Source of the DNA: Paramormyrops kingsleyae
Taxonomy: Eukaryota > Chordata > Actinopteri > Osteoglossiformes > Mormyridae
Assembly: GCF_048594095.1 (NCBI RefSeq)
Contig: NC_132813.1
Coordinates: 10,218,991 to 10,282,990 of the forward strand
Direction: 5' to 3'
Length of the DNA stretch: 64,000 nt
Shown here: positions 13,004 through 25,145 of the stretch, in pieces
How the letters are laid out: each line of letters begins with the position of its first letter
Numbering within the stretch: position 1 is the first letter of the stretch
The notes under the pieces: model-generated
What the model saw: only the letters and a program-made list of their open reading frames with translations
What the model was told of the DNA's origin: nothing
The model's database searches: none
Translations under genes and position numbers: made by a program

Positions 13004-13272
13004 TTGGTGCATATTTTTATTGCCCCACCCAATAGAAAGAGAATGACTTTGGGCACTGAACACTACCTCCTCCAGCTAGTCAGTCTTTTAGTATTTAGAA
13101 TAGGACTCCCTTTATAATGAGAGAAGGCAGCATTGTTAAAGCTTTCAGTACAGTAATGGCGGATAAAACAAATTGTTAGAAAAATCGCATGGATTCTGTC
13201 ACTTATAAGATTCTCGAAATTACTTTGGGGGGAAAAGACTGTCCATCTGTATTTTGTTGTACAATGATAATT

Positions 13273-13278
13273 AATAAA
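13273..13278 (+). promoter_or_regulatory. Candidate pnkp polyadenylation signal
   Basis: AATAAA lies about 270 bases after the pnkp stop codon. No other canonical hexamer was noticed closer to the stop. Transcript ends were not checked. Confidence 0.45.
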
Positions 13279-13777
13279 TTTGCCTTTCAACAACATTTGT
13301 TAATTCTCTTGTTCATAGTTCCCTTGTCATATGAGGCTGTAGGAAGCAGAACATTTCCAATGAATTGGCAAAAGAGAGACAAGAGGTCTGAGCTTCCACT
13401 GTTGCATTCACGGTTTGGAATCTGGAGGATATTCCGCATGCTTTGCACTTCATCCTACATGATTCTCTTTATATTACTCTGAGCCAGTAGTTCTTGGCCA
13501 TCCCAGACCAGTGCATGTAAAGTGATTTGCCATTTGTACCGTGTTGCTTAAAAAGGACATTCATTGGTGGACATTTGCGGCAAGTATGGAATTTGTGAAG
13601 GAACATAATTGTGTTGCTTAAAATCCCATGATCAGATCAATTGTATTGACAAAGGTATTTAGTCCTTGTTGTATGAGGAGAATGCTTGCCTGTAGATCTG
13701 AGAGCAGTTTGTCGTGCTGTCCATGGAAAAATCCATTGGGCAAAAGAAATATATTTTTTTCCTTTCATTTCTGCCAT

Positions 13778-13783
13778 TTTATT
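13778..13783 (-). promoter_or_regulatory. Candidate opsin polyadenylation signal
   Basis: On the minus strand AATAAA lies about 420 bases after the opsin stop codon, in the gap between the convergent pnkp and opsin genes. Confidence 0.4.
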
Positions 13784-14204
13784 GCTTTAGAAAAAAATAC
13801 AATAACATGTACATACTGGCAGCTATTATATAGTTTTTTTTATTATTTTAATTTGCATTCATGTCAGTTATATGGAACTTAAGCAATGCATCAAAACAGT
13901 ATGAATGAAACTACAGGTGTGATCTGCGTCGTCCCATCCCAGTTACAGGAAATGTACCACGTTTCCTAATTTAGGTGGTATGGATTTTTAAAAACTGATT
14001 ATGATTGAAATTGCACATCAGTTTCTGATCTGTTGGGTTAGTGCCACAATGGAATTCTTTGGATGGCAGCTAATGATTTGGATAATCCTTAAACAGTGAG
14101 ACGCAAATGATTTCTGAGTTCAGTATGAGCTCCTTCATCATCATCATCATCACATCCATGTTGTGGGACTGGGTGAAGAACCATGGCAGGTTGAGGATGT
14201 GGGT

Positions 14205-17200
14205 CTAGGAGGCACTGGAGACTTCTGTAGCATTGCTGCTGGTTGTCTCAGAGCCATCTTCTACTTTTTTGCCAAAAAGTTGCAGGATGCAGTTACGAAA
14301 CTATAAGAGGTGGAGAAGAGAAGAACGAAGCGGACAAATTATTCATTTTTTTCCTAAGAAAGATGAAAGAAATTACTGCTTAAATCTCCCATTATGATTT
14401 TTTTGCATATGCAAGTCAAAGTCAATCAATGGATATTTGTATTTGGAAACCTGACCCAGTACATGTTGGTGAAGTTTGACCTGCTTTTCAGACTGACCTG
14501 TCTGTTCATGAAGACATAAATGATTGGGTTGTAGATGGTGGCACCCTTGGCAAAGTAGGCGGGTAACGATGCAGCCAGCGGGTGCCAGGCATAGCCCGGG
14601 TTACAGGCGGAGAAGGTGGCGAAAGTAGCGTAGGGGCCCCAGCAGATGACGAAGGCCACGACCATGACGATCACCATTCTGGTGACCTCCCTCTCCGCTT
14701 TCTGCGTAGACTCCGAGTCCTTCTGCTGCTGGGCCACCTACGGTGCACCAAAGTCACCTGACCACTAGCACACCTTGTATGGCCAATCAAGACCTTGTTG
14801 CCCTTTTGATAAATGAGCTGGTGGTGAAATTTAACAAATACATGGAACAGCTGAGGTGCCCCCAAGGAGAGAGAGGTTTGGGAACTGAAGCAGTGTTCAT
14901 CTAGCCATCCAAAAAGTTGTAACTATTTGGAGAAAAGACATTCTTGGAAGTTAATTTACGTATGTCCTAATGTTAAATTTGTTTTTTTCCCCTGAACAAA
15001 CATATCCTTACTACACAGATAAACAACTTTAAACATTCTTTGTCTAGGTCTCTTTCCTGGTACTGTTTTGTCTTATTATTCCTGCTTGCTATCAATTTTC
15101 CATTGGTTAGTGCTGGTTCAATGCTGCTGTATTTGTCGATTAGAGAGACTGTGAATATGATAAATTCGCTTCATCACTGGCAGCTCTGCTCACGCTGTGG
15201 ATGGCCGACCATACAAAGATGTAGCAGATGATGATGATGGCCAGTGGTAGGATGCAGCACGTGAAGAGCAGTGTGATCATGTAGGACTTCACTCCAGGGT
15301 CCTCGCTGCCACTGAAGACATCTGGCCCACAGGAAGTCTTAAGTTCATGGGGCCAGTACCTGATTAAAAGGAGAACAGCAAGTTATTACTGTTAATTGAA
15401 GGATTAAATGAACAACAATCACCTTTTCGCTTTTGATTTGAAGAAAAGTATAACAATCACAAATTTTGGTAACACTTTGCTAGATAAGGCACAAATAATG
15501 TAGTATTATGCTATTACTTGTGCATGTGTTAATTAACCACTAACTATATCGTTAGTTACATACTGATCTCATATTTGTTCATCATTAATGAATTGGGACA
15601 TCTTTTATCTCAAGTAATTACTGTATTTGTTACTGTATCTGTTAATTCTGTAAACCTTTGTGAACTACTGAAGGAACAAGTAAAAAATAGCACAAGTGAA
15701 ATTATTAATGAATCACGGTGCATCTTTTATGACAAGGAGCAACTATATTTGTTCATAATATGTATTTCAAGGGTAACAGTTATCATTACGTATTTGTGCC
15801 CCCTCATGTGAAGTGTTACCAAAATGTCCTCTGCATTTAATATGATAACCAAAAATGTCAACCCTCCCCAGCAATGGTTGTCATTGTATAAATACAAACA
15901 AAAAAGTTCGCCAGTTCTTTGCCATATTGTTTAAAATGTTTAAATGGGTTCTCTCAGCAATACCTGCTCCAGCCAAATATGGGAGGTGCACACCAGAGGA
16001 TGGCCCAGATCCAAGAGAAGATGATACCAGCCGTGGCCCATTTCCCGTCAAACCGCACATTTCCAAAGGGCTTACAGACCACCACCCATCTCTCCCAGGA
16101 AATCACCGTTAGGGACCACAGACCTGCAATACCTGTGCAGGCAAATTGGAGTTTATTTACGTTCTCGATTGATTAATCTTACAATACTGAACCACTTGAA
16201 ATGAACCATTAATTATTGTATTGGGCTCAATAAGGTTTCTGTGGTAACGCTTTACTTAAGGGGACACAAATAATGTAGTAATACACATTTACTAAATACA
16301 TTAATTAACCATTAACTTAGTTCATCATTAATCAATTATGACAAGTCATGTATTCTGTGCAGGAGCTATATTAGTTAATTATTCCATTCAGCAACTAATA
16401 TATTTCCTGAATGAAATACATGGACTGTCATGGTTGATTAATGATGAACAAGCATGGGATCAGCATGTAACTACCCCTTAGTTACTGGTTAATTCATGCA
16501 TTAAGTAAGAGTGCATTACTACATTATTTGTGTCCCCTCAAAGTGTTTCTGCTAAATCATCTGTTGACAGTATTTGGACTGGAAAACAACCTTTAGAAGT
16601 ATCGATTGAGTCTACCTCAAGTTTGCTATGCAAAGGTGCACTTTTAAAAAGGATCATAACCTAACACTAATGAGACCTGGCATTCTGGTGTATGAGTTAA
16701 ACTCATAGGCATCCCCCAGAACAATAAGGACTCCCTCTCAATTCTAATCACCAAGACCAATATTTGTTCTTTTCTTGCACATCAATCTTTACATTTCTTT
16801 CCCATTTTACCTTCATTACATATAATGAACACAAAATTATGCTTCACTCGCAGTCTAGACTTAAGAATTTTAGGTCTGTCCTTGGTTCATTTTTAAAGGT
16901 GAATTTTTTCAGCTTTCTAATATTCATTCTTCGACTCTCAATAGAATCATTTACTCTATAATTGTTGCAGCTGTTCCATGGGTCTCTGTCTCTTTATATA
17001 TTTATAGCCAAGGGAAAAGAATATTGCACACTAAATATAGCAATTTTAGAAGAATGTGACCCTGACCAAGTCCCTGCAGTCAGAAAAAGAGCCACTCACC
17101 GCAGACAGAGACGACGTACCCCTCAAATATACACATGGGGTGTCCCAGGATGAAGTAGCCGAAGATCTGGTTAATGATGCTTACTGTGCTGGCCAGGATG

Positions 17201-18509
17201 GTCTCCCCTATGTCAGCCACGGCCAGGTTCACTAAGATCCAGTTGAGCGGGTGCCTGAGTTTCTTGAACTTTGCTGTAGCCACCAGCACCAGGCCATTGG
17301 TGAAGAGGGAAGCAATGACCACAAAGATCATCCAGACGGTGCAGACGTTGTACACCCATCGTGGAGCAATGTGGTAATTGGGCCCCACAAAGGGATCTAT
17401 GAAAAAAATTACTTCTTTAAGTTTACTTCTTGCTGTATTTTTACTGACCGAATGAATTTATTTGGACATTTTACATGTCCGGAATGCATTCATTAATTCC
17501 AATCCAAATCAGGAAATGGAAATGGAGTTGGGATTGGGAAAAAAAAGCTATGGGGGGCAGAATTGGAATTGAATTTGAATTTCAGGGAGATTTAAATTCC
17601 AACTCCAGTTCCATTTCCTGATTTGGATTAGAACTGATGAATGCATTCCGGAATGGCCAGTTCATCATGACCCTGTACTAGATATGTAGTCATGGAAAAT
17701 GGATCAGTGTCTTTTTACAAATTCTTCCTAAAAGTTCTCTATATTTTTTAAACTATTTGTTAGATAACTTATTTAGCTCTTACATGCTCCTACAATAATT
17801 ATGTGACTATGAGAAGTCACCTGACACACACTGGCCTGCATACACACTGAACATGGCCTTTCCCCTACTTTAGGTTATAGCAGTGGTTCTCAATCCTGCT
17901 CCTGCCAGAATGTTTTCATTCCAACCCTATCATAATCAGGCTCAGATGGTCCTTAATAGGCTAATAATGAATGTGGCAGGTTTATTGCAGAGTGGATTGG
18001 AATGAAAACTTTCTGGCAGGGGGATCTCCAGGAACAGGATCGAATATTACTATTTTATACAGACCATACGATAGATATAATTATGTAACTTACACTTTAG
18101 TGTAAGCAATATTAGTAGAGTTTTGTTTTTGTGAAGTGTTTGAGCTTTTGAGTTTTTCAATTATAATATTCTACACACAAAAACAATTTTGTCTGTTGCC
18201 TGTCGTGTTTGAATGCGCGCCATTTCCATTTCCCCTTGTCTGTGGAATGCTTTTAAATGTTAAATTGTGTTTTTTGTTCTCATCAAATGTGCATGTACTA
18301 TCCAGATAAATAGCTTTAGATATTTCTTTTGACTGCCTAAGACTTTTGCCAAGTACTACATTACAATCATTACATTACATTACAATCCCGTTGCCATACA
18401 TTTGTGTCTCACCTCTTGTGTTGTTGTTGTTGGTGTAGGTAAAGATCGACTCCCTCGTAGTTTCCTCCTCGTGGTGCCGCCTAGCGGAAAACATCACCCT
18501 GTCCGCCAT
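14205..18509 (-). CDS. opn1lw: Long-wave-sensitive cone opsin, green-shifted LWS2 type
   Basis: This is a retinal-binding seven-helix receptor of cone outer segments. Six exons in reading order: 18509-18413, 17396-17100, 16132-15964, 15359-15194, 14737-14498 and 14300-14205. All junctions keep phase and give 354 aa. Internal exon sizes 297, 169, 166 and 240 are the standard LWS sizes. The N-terminus is MADRVMFSARRHHEEE. Seen: the counterion glutamate in CIFEGY, the ERW motif, chloride-binding H and K in PHELK, both disulfide cysteines, and the Schiff-base lysine in YFAKGATIYNP (residue 307, human 312). The tuning sites in human numbering are A180, H197, F277, A285 and A308, identical to the human green pigment. 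The tail ends SNATEVSSAS. LWS class is certain. Assignment to the LWS2 paralogue is inference from these residues and general divergence. Confidence 0.96.
15470..15823. repeat. MITE family B copy (AACACTT ... AAGTGTT)
   Basis: Starts GGTAACACTTTGC, then GGCACAAATAATGTAGTA, and ends GTGCCCCCTCATGTGAAGTGTTACC, so its ends are inverted repeats. The interior is rich in TTAATTAACCA and CATTAATGAATTG. It lies in the opsin intron between exons 3 and 4. Related copies lie at 16240, 28818 and 32919, with fragments at 27540 and 47815. Confidence 0.8.
16240..16546. repeat. MITE family B copy
   Basis: Starts GGTAACGCTTTACTTAAGGG with ACACAAATAATGTAGTA and ends ACTACATTATTTGTGTCCCC then TCAAAGTGTTT. Inverted ends and an interior like the 15470 copy. 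It lies in the opsin intron between exons 2 and 3. Confidence 0.8.
17479..17651. repeat. Foldback element in opsin intron 1
   Basis: The arms begin and end CCGGAATGCATTCAT / ATGAATGCATTCCGG. The inner arms AATCCAAATCAGGAAATGGA and its complement TCCATTTCCTGATTTGGATT are also paired. The element is almost one continuous hairpin. Confidence 0.85.
17881..18041. repeat. Foldback element in opsin intron 1
   Basis: The left arm CAATCCTGCTCCTGCCAGAA, then TTTTCATTCCAA, is matched by the right arm TTGGAATGAAAACTTTCTGGCAG, then CAGGAACAGGAT. No coding content. Confidence 0.75.
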
Positions 18510-18674
18510 GTCCAAAGACCACCCAGAGAGTCAGATCTGAATTTAATGGCACTGTGTCTCTTTAGTGACGTTCTTTTTCGATCACTGGAATTCTGTTTGT
18601 CTCCTGTACCCTTTCAGTTTTCCTCCTTCTCCTCCATGGATCGCTGGGCAGACAGCCTACCAGAAAAGCCTCTT

Positions 18675-18680
18675 CTTATA
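18675..18680 (-). promoter_or_regulatory. Candidate opsin TATA box
   Basis: On the minus strand TATAAG sits about 170 bases upstream of the opsin start codon, within AGTATAAGAAGAGGC. A TATA box this close would give a 5' UTR of roughly 130 bases. Inferred from position only. Confidence 0.4.
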
Positions 18681-18877
18681 CTGCGCTTGGGAGTATTGGC
18701 AAGATTAACACCAACACCTATGTCATTAGTCCGTTAGGAAGTGTCTGTTAAAGGAGAGTGCATAATGCAGCATGTGCTCTGCTTTATTTTGGCTTATCCC
18801 TTTAAAACTTTTAATTAATCTTCTGCTCATTAAGGCTAAATATCCAGCAAGAAAAATCTCTGAGGAAGACACATGCC

Positions 18878-18883
18878 TAATCC
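18878..18883 (+). promoter_or_regulatory. Candidate CRX/OTX site upstream of opsin
   Basis: TAATCC, the core bound by the photoreceptor homeodomain factors CRX and OTX2, lies about 370 bases upstream of the opsin ATG. It is a short motif and could be chance. Confidence 0.25.
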
Positions 18884-19384
18884 CCTAATAGGCTTTTCTC
18901 ACGTTTTTGGGTCATTCTGGTCTTTCTTAATTTACATCTCTTGTACTGGATCAAGTGGGTAAGATAGTGGACACAGTTGTTCAGATTTTTGACTTGATCT
19001 TGAACTGAAACTCTGAAGGTCTTCAACACAACATCATGAAAACATCCACCTCAAAAATTCGGAATGGTTCCAACTAATATCTTGTTTTAGTGAGCAGTAG
19101 GTAGTTATAGATAATCGACTGGATAGAAAAGTAGGAAACAATCTTAAGATATACAAGAATATGTAAATGTTTTATCAACTGTGAAATGTGAGAGTCACAT
19201 CTCTCTTTGGACCCAACTTTGGAGGTAATTAGCATGGGAAACACCTGGATGAGTGGTGTTTATTCTGAGATGGTGCCCATAATGTAAGCCTTGAACTTCA
19301 GAACATCCTAGAGTTGATCATAGAAACATAGAAGAAGCTTATAACGGCCAAACCGGTCAGGTGGTGTAAGGATACTCTACACTA

Positions 19385-19545
19385 GTGTTTCCCAATCCGG
19401 TCCTCAGGGATCCCCAGACGGCCCATGTGTTTGCTCCCTCCCAGATTCCCAGAAAAGGTCGATTGTCTAACAGGGAGCTGGGAGGGAGCAAACACATGGG
19501 CCGTCTGGGAGTTCCCAAGGACCGGGTTGACAAACACTGGTCTAC
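19385..19545. repeat. Foldback family A copy
   Basis: Starts GTTTCCCAATCCGGTCCTCA, continues GTGTTTGCTCCCTCCCAG, then returns as CTGGGAGGGAGCAAACAC and ends GGACCGGGTTGACAAACACT. A near-perfect hairpin and one of the best-preserved copies of family A in the window. Confidence 0.85.
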
Positions 19546-21805
19546 ACAACCATCCATCCATCGTCCATAACTGCTTATTTGATTCAGGATCTATGTGAGC
19601 CTGGAACCTATTCCAGAAAACACAGGGAACAAGACAGGGAATATCCTGAATGGTACAGGAGCACTATTCATGGGTATGCATATTTCAGGGGCCTCAGAGC
19701 ACATCATGGCCGGTGATTCTTTCTAAACTCGGCTCAGTAAAGGTGTCATGAGCCCTACGATTATACTGTAGCTAATATTCTAGCTGGATTAGACCGGAAC
19801 AACACATTTCCGCGCCTTTTTTTATTCCCTCCCACATAGAATTTGGCACCACAATAAAAGACGTTTATTTCAGACTAACAGTCAATTAAATTAAATGATC
19901 CATTTAGCTAAGCTGTGCTGTGAAAAGACAGCTGTCATAATCCCATACTGATCTGATTAATTAATCCAATTAAGTAATTTACAGGCCAGATAGAGGCATC
20001 CAGCCCTTTTTGGCTACTCTCTGCAATTGTGCTTTTTTACCCGAATGAAATACTACATTTGTGAGCATATTTTTCCATGTTGTTTGTATGTAGTTTATCC
20101 AATTTAAATTTGCTGTTACTAACAGTATAGATGTTTGTTGTTGGATGTAGTACTACAGTTTATATAATGGTGTAACTCAACCGAACTAGGCATTATATGG
20201 ACAAAAAAAAACTTTAGTTAATGGTAATTATGTATTTCTTCATATAAGCAATATCACTTGCAAGTAAATGAATTTGTAAGTATTTCAGGGAATTTATGTT
20301 ATTATGTAGGGCTATGTAGTTCAAGGTGAATGAACATTGCAAATATACCGTAAAATAATTATTGTCGTCATTGTATATAACTTCGCTTAAGGCCCTTTTC
20401 TGTTTGCTGTCATTTTCTTCTCTTCTTCTACATTGTTGTACATGGAAGTGACATTTTCTTGGCACTGATTCCTGGCATGTCGAGAAGCCTTCACACAAGT
20501 AGCGGGCGGAGCAGTCTGTAAATCTGACGATAACAATCCCTTTGAATCCTTGACCTTACGTGGCTTTCCGTCTGATTTTAATCATAGACTGTTACAGAAC
20601 TGACCACCAAACTTAAAGCCATTGTCAGTCACATTCTTACAAATTAATCAGGTTCTCTGACAACATATATTTATACTGTTGTAACTTGATTTTTGACGCG
20701 TTATTTATTCATCTATTTTTAAAAAACGTATGATTGATGCATGACTCACAAGTAAAGTGGCCATATATTTTGGAAAGAGACTTTTGCCGACTTGAAGTTG
20801 AGTCAGTAAGTATGGGCTTTAACCTTAAATGTCAATGAGTTAAACGCATGCACTAATTTCAGGACCGCTACTAAAGCAGAGGAATCGTGTTCGGAACAAT
20901 GCGGTCTATAAGGATGATTGGAGGGAGCAGATGTCGATGAACAGAATGCCTGCAAACTGAGGATTAAATCAATCTGCGCTTTTTAAGTTTACATTGCATT
21001 ATATATGAATAATGTTATTCTTAATGTATATATTGCTGTCCCAATATCTAAGAAATAACCTTGCTATTGACATTTGTAGTGATAGTTGATCATTTAAAGC
21101 TGTTTGCTAAATTCATTGCAAATACACAATACTGAATTATTCGTCTTTTTTCACATTTATGAAGAAAAGGAAAAATCTCAAGTCTTTCCATACAAATTCT
21201 AGTGTGGTCATCATTCAAACAATAGTTCTGTGTTTCAATATTAAAGGGGCACCAGGTCAGACTTGTTTCATAATGTTTTGTTTTCCATCCATTTTCTGTA
21301 CCTGCACATCCTAGGCAGGGTCGCCGGGGTCTGAAGTCTATGGCGGAAGCTTCTGGTTCAAGGCAGGGAATAACCCAAGACCCACTGCAGATCACACAGT
21401 CACGCCTATGGATCCCAATTCATGCATGTTTTTTGGATTGTGCACGGACTCCAGAGAACCTGGAGGCAACCCCAAGCAGATATGGGGGGAACATTTGTTA
21501 AATTAAAAAAAAAAAATGCAATTTATATAACAGAAATGTATAGTAATATGGAATTAATTTCACAGCCTTTACAGCACATTGTAATTTATTCATCTGCTAT
21601 ATGTGAACATAAATAAATAAACAAATGAGTGTATTCTGAGAAATGAACACCATGACTGACCTTTGACCTTAATCAAGTAAGCATTACTGCAAACGACCAA
21701 ACAAGAGGATTAGTCTGATAAACTTAAAACTCAAGCAAAGCAAGCAACCAAAGTCTTAGTGCATCTCCAAAGGGTGTATTATTGATGCAGTAGGTTCATG
21801 TATGC

Positions 21806-21960
21806 AATGGTGGAGAGTTACTAAGTACATTTGCTTGGTTAAGGTACTTAAGTACATTTTTCGAGTATCTGTACTTTACTTTTTTCCCCAAACTTATGAC
21901 TTTTACTCCACTACATTTGAAAGACAAATATTGTACTTTTGTCTCCACTACATGTATATG
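21806..21960. repeat. Common fish dispersed repeat fragment
   Basis: Contains GGTACTTAAGTACATTTTTC and GACTTTTACTCCACTACATT, phrases typical of a very abundant teleost interspersed repeat. It lies directly upstream of the 58-bp minisatellite. Confidence 0.55.
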
Positions 21961-22064
21961 AAGGTCCTGGTACAGTATGTGGAGTGCCGTTTGTATAATG
22001 TTTCACGTTTTATGACTTAGACAGTGTGACTTGGCACTTAGCCATCTCTCCGATTTGACTCTCC

Positions 22065-23113
22065 CTGCTGCCCCCTGGAGGATGGGCTCCCCCTCTAAGC
22101 CTGGTTAGGGTTAGGACTCCCTCTGCTGCCCCCTGGAGGATGGGCTCCCCCTCTGAGCCTGGTTAGGGTTTGGGCTCCCTCTGCTGCCCCCTGGAGGATG
22201 GGCTCCCCCTCTGAGCCTGGTTAGGGTTAGGACTCCCTCTGCTGCCCCCTGGAGGATGGGCTCCTCCTCTGAGCCTGGTTAGGGTTAGGGCTTCCTCTGC
22301 TGCCCCCTGGAGGATGGGCTCCCCCTCTGAGCCTGGTTAGGGTTAGGGCTCCCTCTGCTGCCCCCTGGAGGATGGGCTCCCCCTCTGAGCCTGGTTAGGG
22401 TTAGGACTCCCTCTGCTGCCCCCTGGAGGATGGGCTCCCCCTCTGAGCCTGGTTAGGGTTAGGGCTTCCTCTGCTGCCCCCTGGAGGATGGGCTCCCCCT
22501 CTGAGCCTGGTTAGGGTTAGGGCTTCCTCTGCTGCCCCCTGGAGGATGGGCTCCCCCTCTGAGCCTGGTTAGGGTTAGGACTCCCTCTGCTGCCCCCTGG
22601 AGGATGGGCTCCCCCTCTGAGCCTGGTTAGGGTTAGGGCTTCCTCTGCTGCCCCCTGGAGGATGGGCTCCCCCTCTGAGTCTGGTTAGGGTTAGGACTCC
22701 CTCTGCTGCCCCCTGGAGGATGGGCTCCCCCTCTGAGTCTGGTTAGGGTTAGGACTCCCTCTGCTGCCCCCTGGAGGATGGGCTCCCCCTCTGAGTCTGG
22801 TTAGGGTTAGGGCTTCCTCTGCTGCCCCCTGGAGGATGGGCTCCCCCTCTGAGTCTGGTTAGGGTTAGGGCTTCCTCTGCTGCCCCCTGGAGGATGGGCT
22901 CCCCCTCTGAGTCTGGTTAGGGTTAGGGCTTCCTCTGCTGCCCCCTGGAGGATGGGCTCCCCCTCTGAGTCTGGTTAGGGTTAGGGCTTCCTCTGCTGCC
23001 CCCTGGAGGATGGGCTCCCCCTTTGAGTCTGGTTAGGGTTAGGGCTTCCTCTGCTGCCCCCTGGAGGATGGGCTCCCCCTCTGAGCCTGGTTAGGGTTAG
23101 GACTCCCTCTGCT
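22065..23113. repeat. 58-bp minisatellite, about 18 copies
   Basis: A tandem array with unit start CTGCTGCCCCCTGGAGGATG and unit end GGTTAGGGTTAGGACTCCCT. The period is 58 bp (unit starts at 22065, 22123 and so on). Variants fall in runs: early units carry GAGCCTGG, later units GAGTCTGG, and the end alternates GACTCCCT with GGCTTCCT, as expected from unequal exchange. Each unit contains two telomere-like TTAGGG words. The unit core resembles part of a dispersed repeat at 27780-27820 and 48380-48425. Confidence 0.95.
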
Positions 23114-24364
23114 TTTCGTTGATATTACAGCAAATCTGGATTGATTACACTTAACTGAATGTGTTTTTTAGGTAAATCGCAGATCGATTGAATTGCTGTG
23201 CTGTTATTATAACTCACTTGGTCAGCCGCTCCCAGGGAGACTGTGTTACCTTCATGAGTATCTGGTTGCTTGCCAAGAAAGATGGAGAAGTTTACACACT
23301 AATGTGTAATGTTTGCATATTTGTTTCCACTTTTATCTGTGGTATTTGTATTTTGCCAAAGCTGCACAAACACATACGCCCTGAATATATTTGACTTGCC
23401 ATTTTGCATTGTTTCATCTCTTGTTGCACTCTCCTGTTATTGCACTTTATCCTGTTTGCAGTTTTATTCCCTATTCTTCCCCCATGCACGTGCGCACTCC
23501 CCGGCATCTGTGCCATAATAATTTCACTGAGTTCTATGACGTGTGTGAATAAAGTGATTGTGATTTAAACCAAGACCACAGCATAATGCAAAACTCCCCT
23601 CTGGATCGCGCTGTTTTATTTAGTAATTCGCCCAGACCCAATTTTGAGTGGGACCGAATGGAGCTCTTCATCATGGGAAATACAGACGTCACGAATGGGG
23701 GGCGTGGCCAATTACCGTATTTGGTGTAACAAGCAGTTTTCGAAATTTCGAGTCCTTCATTTAGATGGAACATTTACATTTACATTTATATTTCACATTT
23801 ACATTTAACATTTATATTTAACATATACATTTATATTTAACATTTACACTTAACACATGTATGCAAGATATTATATAAGTTGCACCATGAATTTACATGA
23901 ATTTCTCTTTTTTTTTTTATCGTGGTGCTAAATTATGTGTTGAGAATCGTGGAATTTCATTGGTATTGATAACGACTATTTTTAAATGTCTAGTATCTTA
24001 TGTGATATCCATAGTGGTAACACGACTGGAAAGGTACATTTGCACCTTCACCAATAGGACCTCAATTTCAGCCTCACTAATGTTCTTCTTTGTGCTGCTT
24101 GTTATTATGAAGTAGACATTTTGGGTTTTGATTCAAACTCATTCATATCCTAGGGGGCATTTCAAAGGTGGGGCTTTAAAACCATTCAGCTCTGCACAAT
24201 TTCACGATCATTTGCGATTTATAGATTGCACGTCTGGGAGAGTGCTTTCACGTGTATTAGAGAGAGATGGATAATGCAAGATGCAAGATAAAAGATACAA
24301 GCCTCACTGTCAGTAAAAATAAATAGAAGTGTAGCTTCAGTTTCCAATTCTCTCCCTTGGAGTC

Positions 24365-24712
24365 CACCAGCTATTACATCCGTCCATACATTTTCTGAAA
24401 CTGCTTATCCTGTTAAGGGTCAGGGGGGGTTCTGAACATATGGGCACGAGGCAGGGAACAGCCCACGATGGGGTGCCAACCCATCACAGGGCACACTCAC
24501 ACGTCATTCGCTCACACTGACAGGCAATTTGATAACTCCAGTTAACCTCAGCATGTTTTTGGATTGGGGAGGAAACCAGAGTACCTGGAGGGAACCCCTC
24601 GATGACCTGGAGAGAAGATGCAGACTCCACACACATGGAGCCCTGGCAGAGACTCGAACCCTGGTCCCAGAGGTGTGAGGCAACAGTGCTAACTGCTACA
24701 CAGCCATTACAT
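24365..24712 (-). repeat. tRNA-SINE-like fish repeat
   Basis: Read on the minus strand it starts GCTGTGTAGCAGTTAGCACT, passes through an A-box/B-box-like head with GGGTTCGAGTCTC, then GTGTGGAGTCTGCATCTTCT and CCTCCCCAATCCAAAAACATG, and ends in a GGATG-type tail. This is the arrangement of teleost tRNA-derived SINEs. Confidence 0.65.
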
Positions 24713-25018
24713 GTATCTGTTAAATTTCACCACCAGCTCACCTAAGAAAATAACTTAATAAGTTAATTAACTTCATAAGGTGTTGATTAACCAAGCAAGT
24801 TGTGCTAGTGGTCAGGTTAAATATGTGGGTATATCAACTGGTCACTGCAACTACTGGGATGACTTCAGGAGAGATTTTGATGGGGAGGCTGACCCACTTT
24901 CATTGGCATAAAAATCATAGTTTTGCAGCAACATAAATGTTATTTAGACTTAATTTCTCTAGCCGCCTAAGACTTTTGCTTACTACTGTAAAAGCAGATA
25001 CAGATACATCTATATATA

Positions 25019-25024
25019 TTTATT
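25019..25024 (-). promoter_or_regulatory. Candidate factor B polyadenylation signal
   Basis: AATAAA on the minus strand, about 120 bases after the factor B stop codon at 25146-25148. Confidence 0.5.
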
Positions 25025-25145
25025 TTTTAAAGGCAAAGATAAAGAACAGAGCAAAATCATAGGCTACTATGGCAGAATTATGCATATTTGAGTTTCAAAA
25101 TATTTGAATCCTCTATTATGTACAATTTTTTTTCTTGTGTTTTCC

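Larger units (their letters stand above)
18510..25145. other. Intergenic, repeat-rich DNA between opsin and factor B
   Basis: No coding exon is seen. It holds the opsin promoter region, a foldback copy (19385-19545), SINE-like pieces (19548-19700, 21275-21490, 24365-24712), a common fish repeat rich in ACTTTTACTCCACTACAT (21806-21960), the 58-bp minisatellite (22065-23113), a short TTTACA-type tandem tract (23766-23850) and a transposon remnant (24760-24993). Confidence 0.6.

Noticed and set aside
22065..23113. Interstitial telomere block, suggested by many TTAGGG words.
   Set aside because: Each 58-bp unit has only two TTAGGG words in an unrelated GC-rich unit. This is a minisatellite, not a run of telomere repeats.
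22065..23113. CRISPR-like array.
   Set aside because: The repeats are contiguous with no unique spacers, and the genome is eukaryotic.
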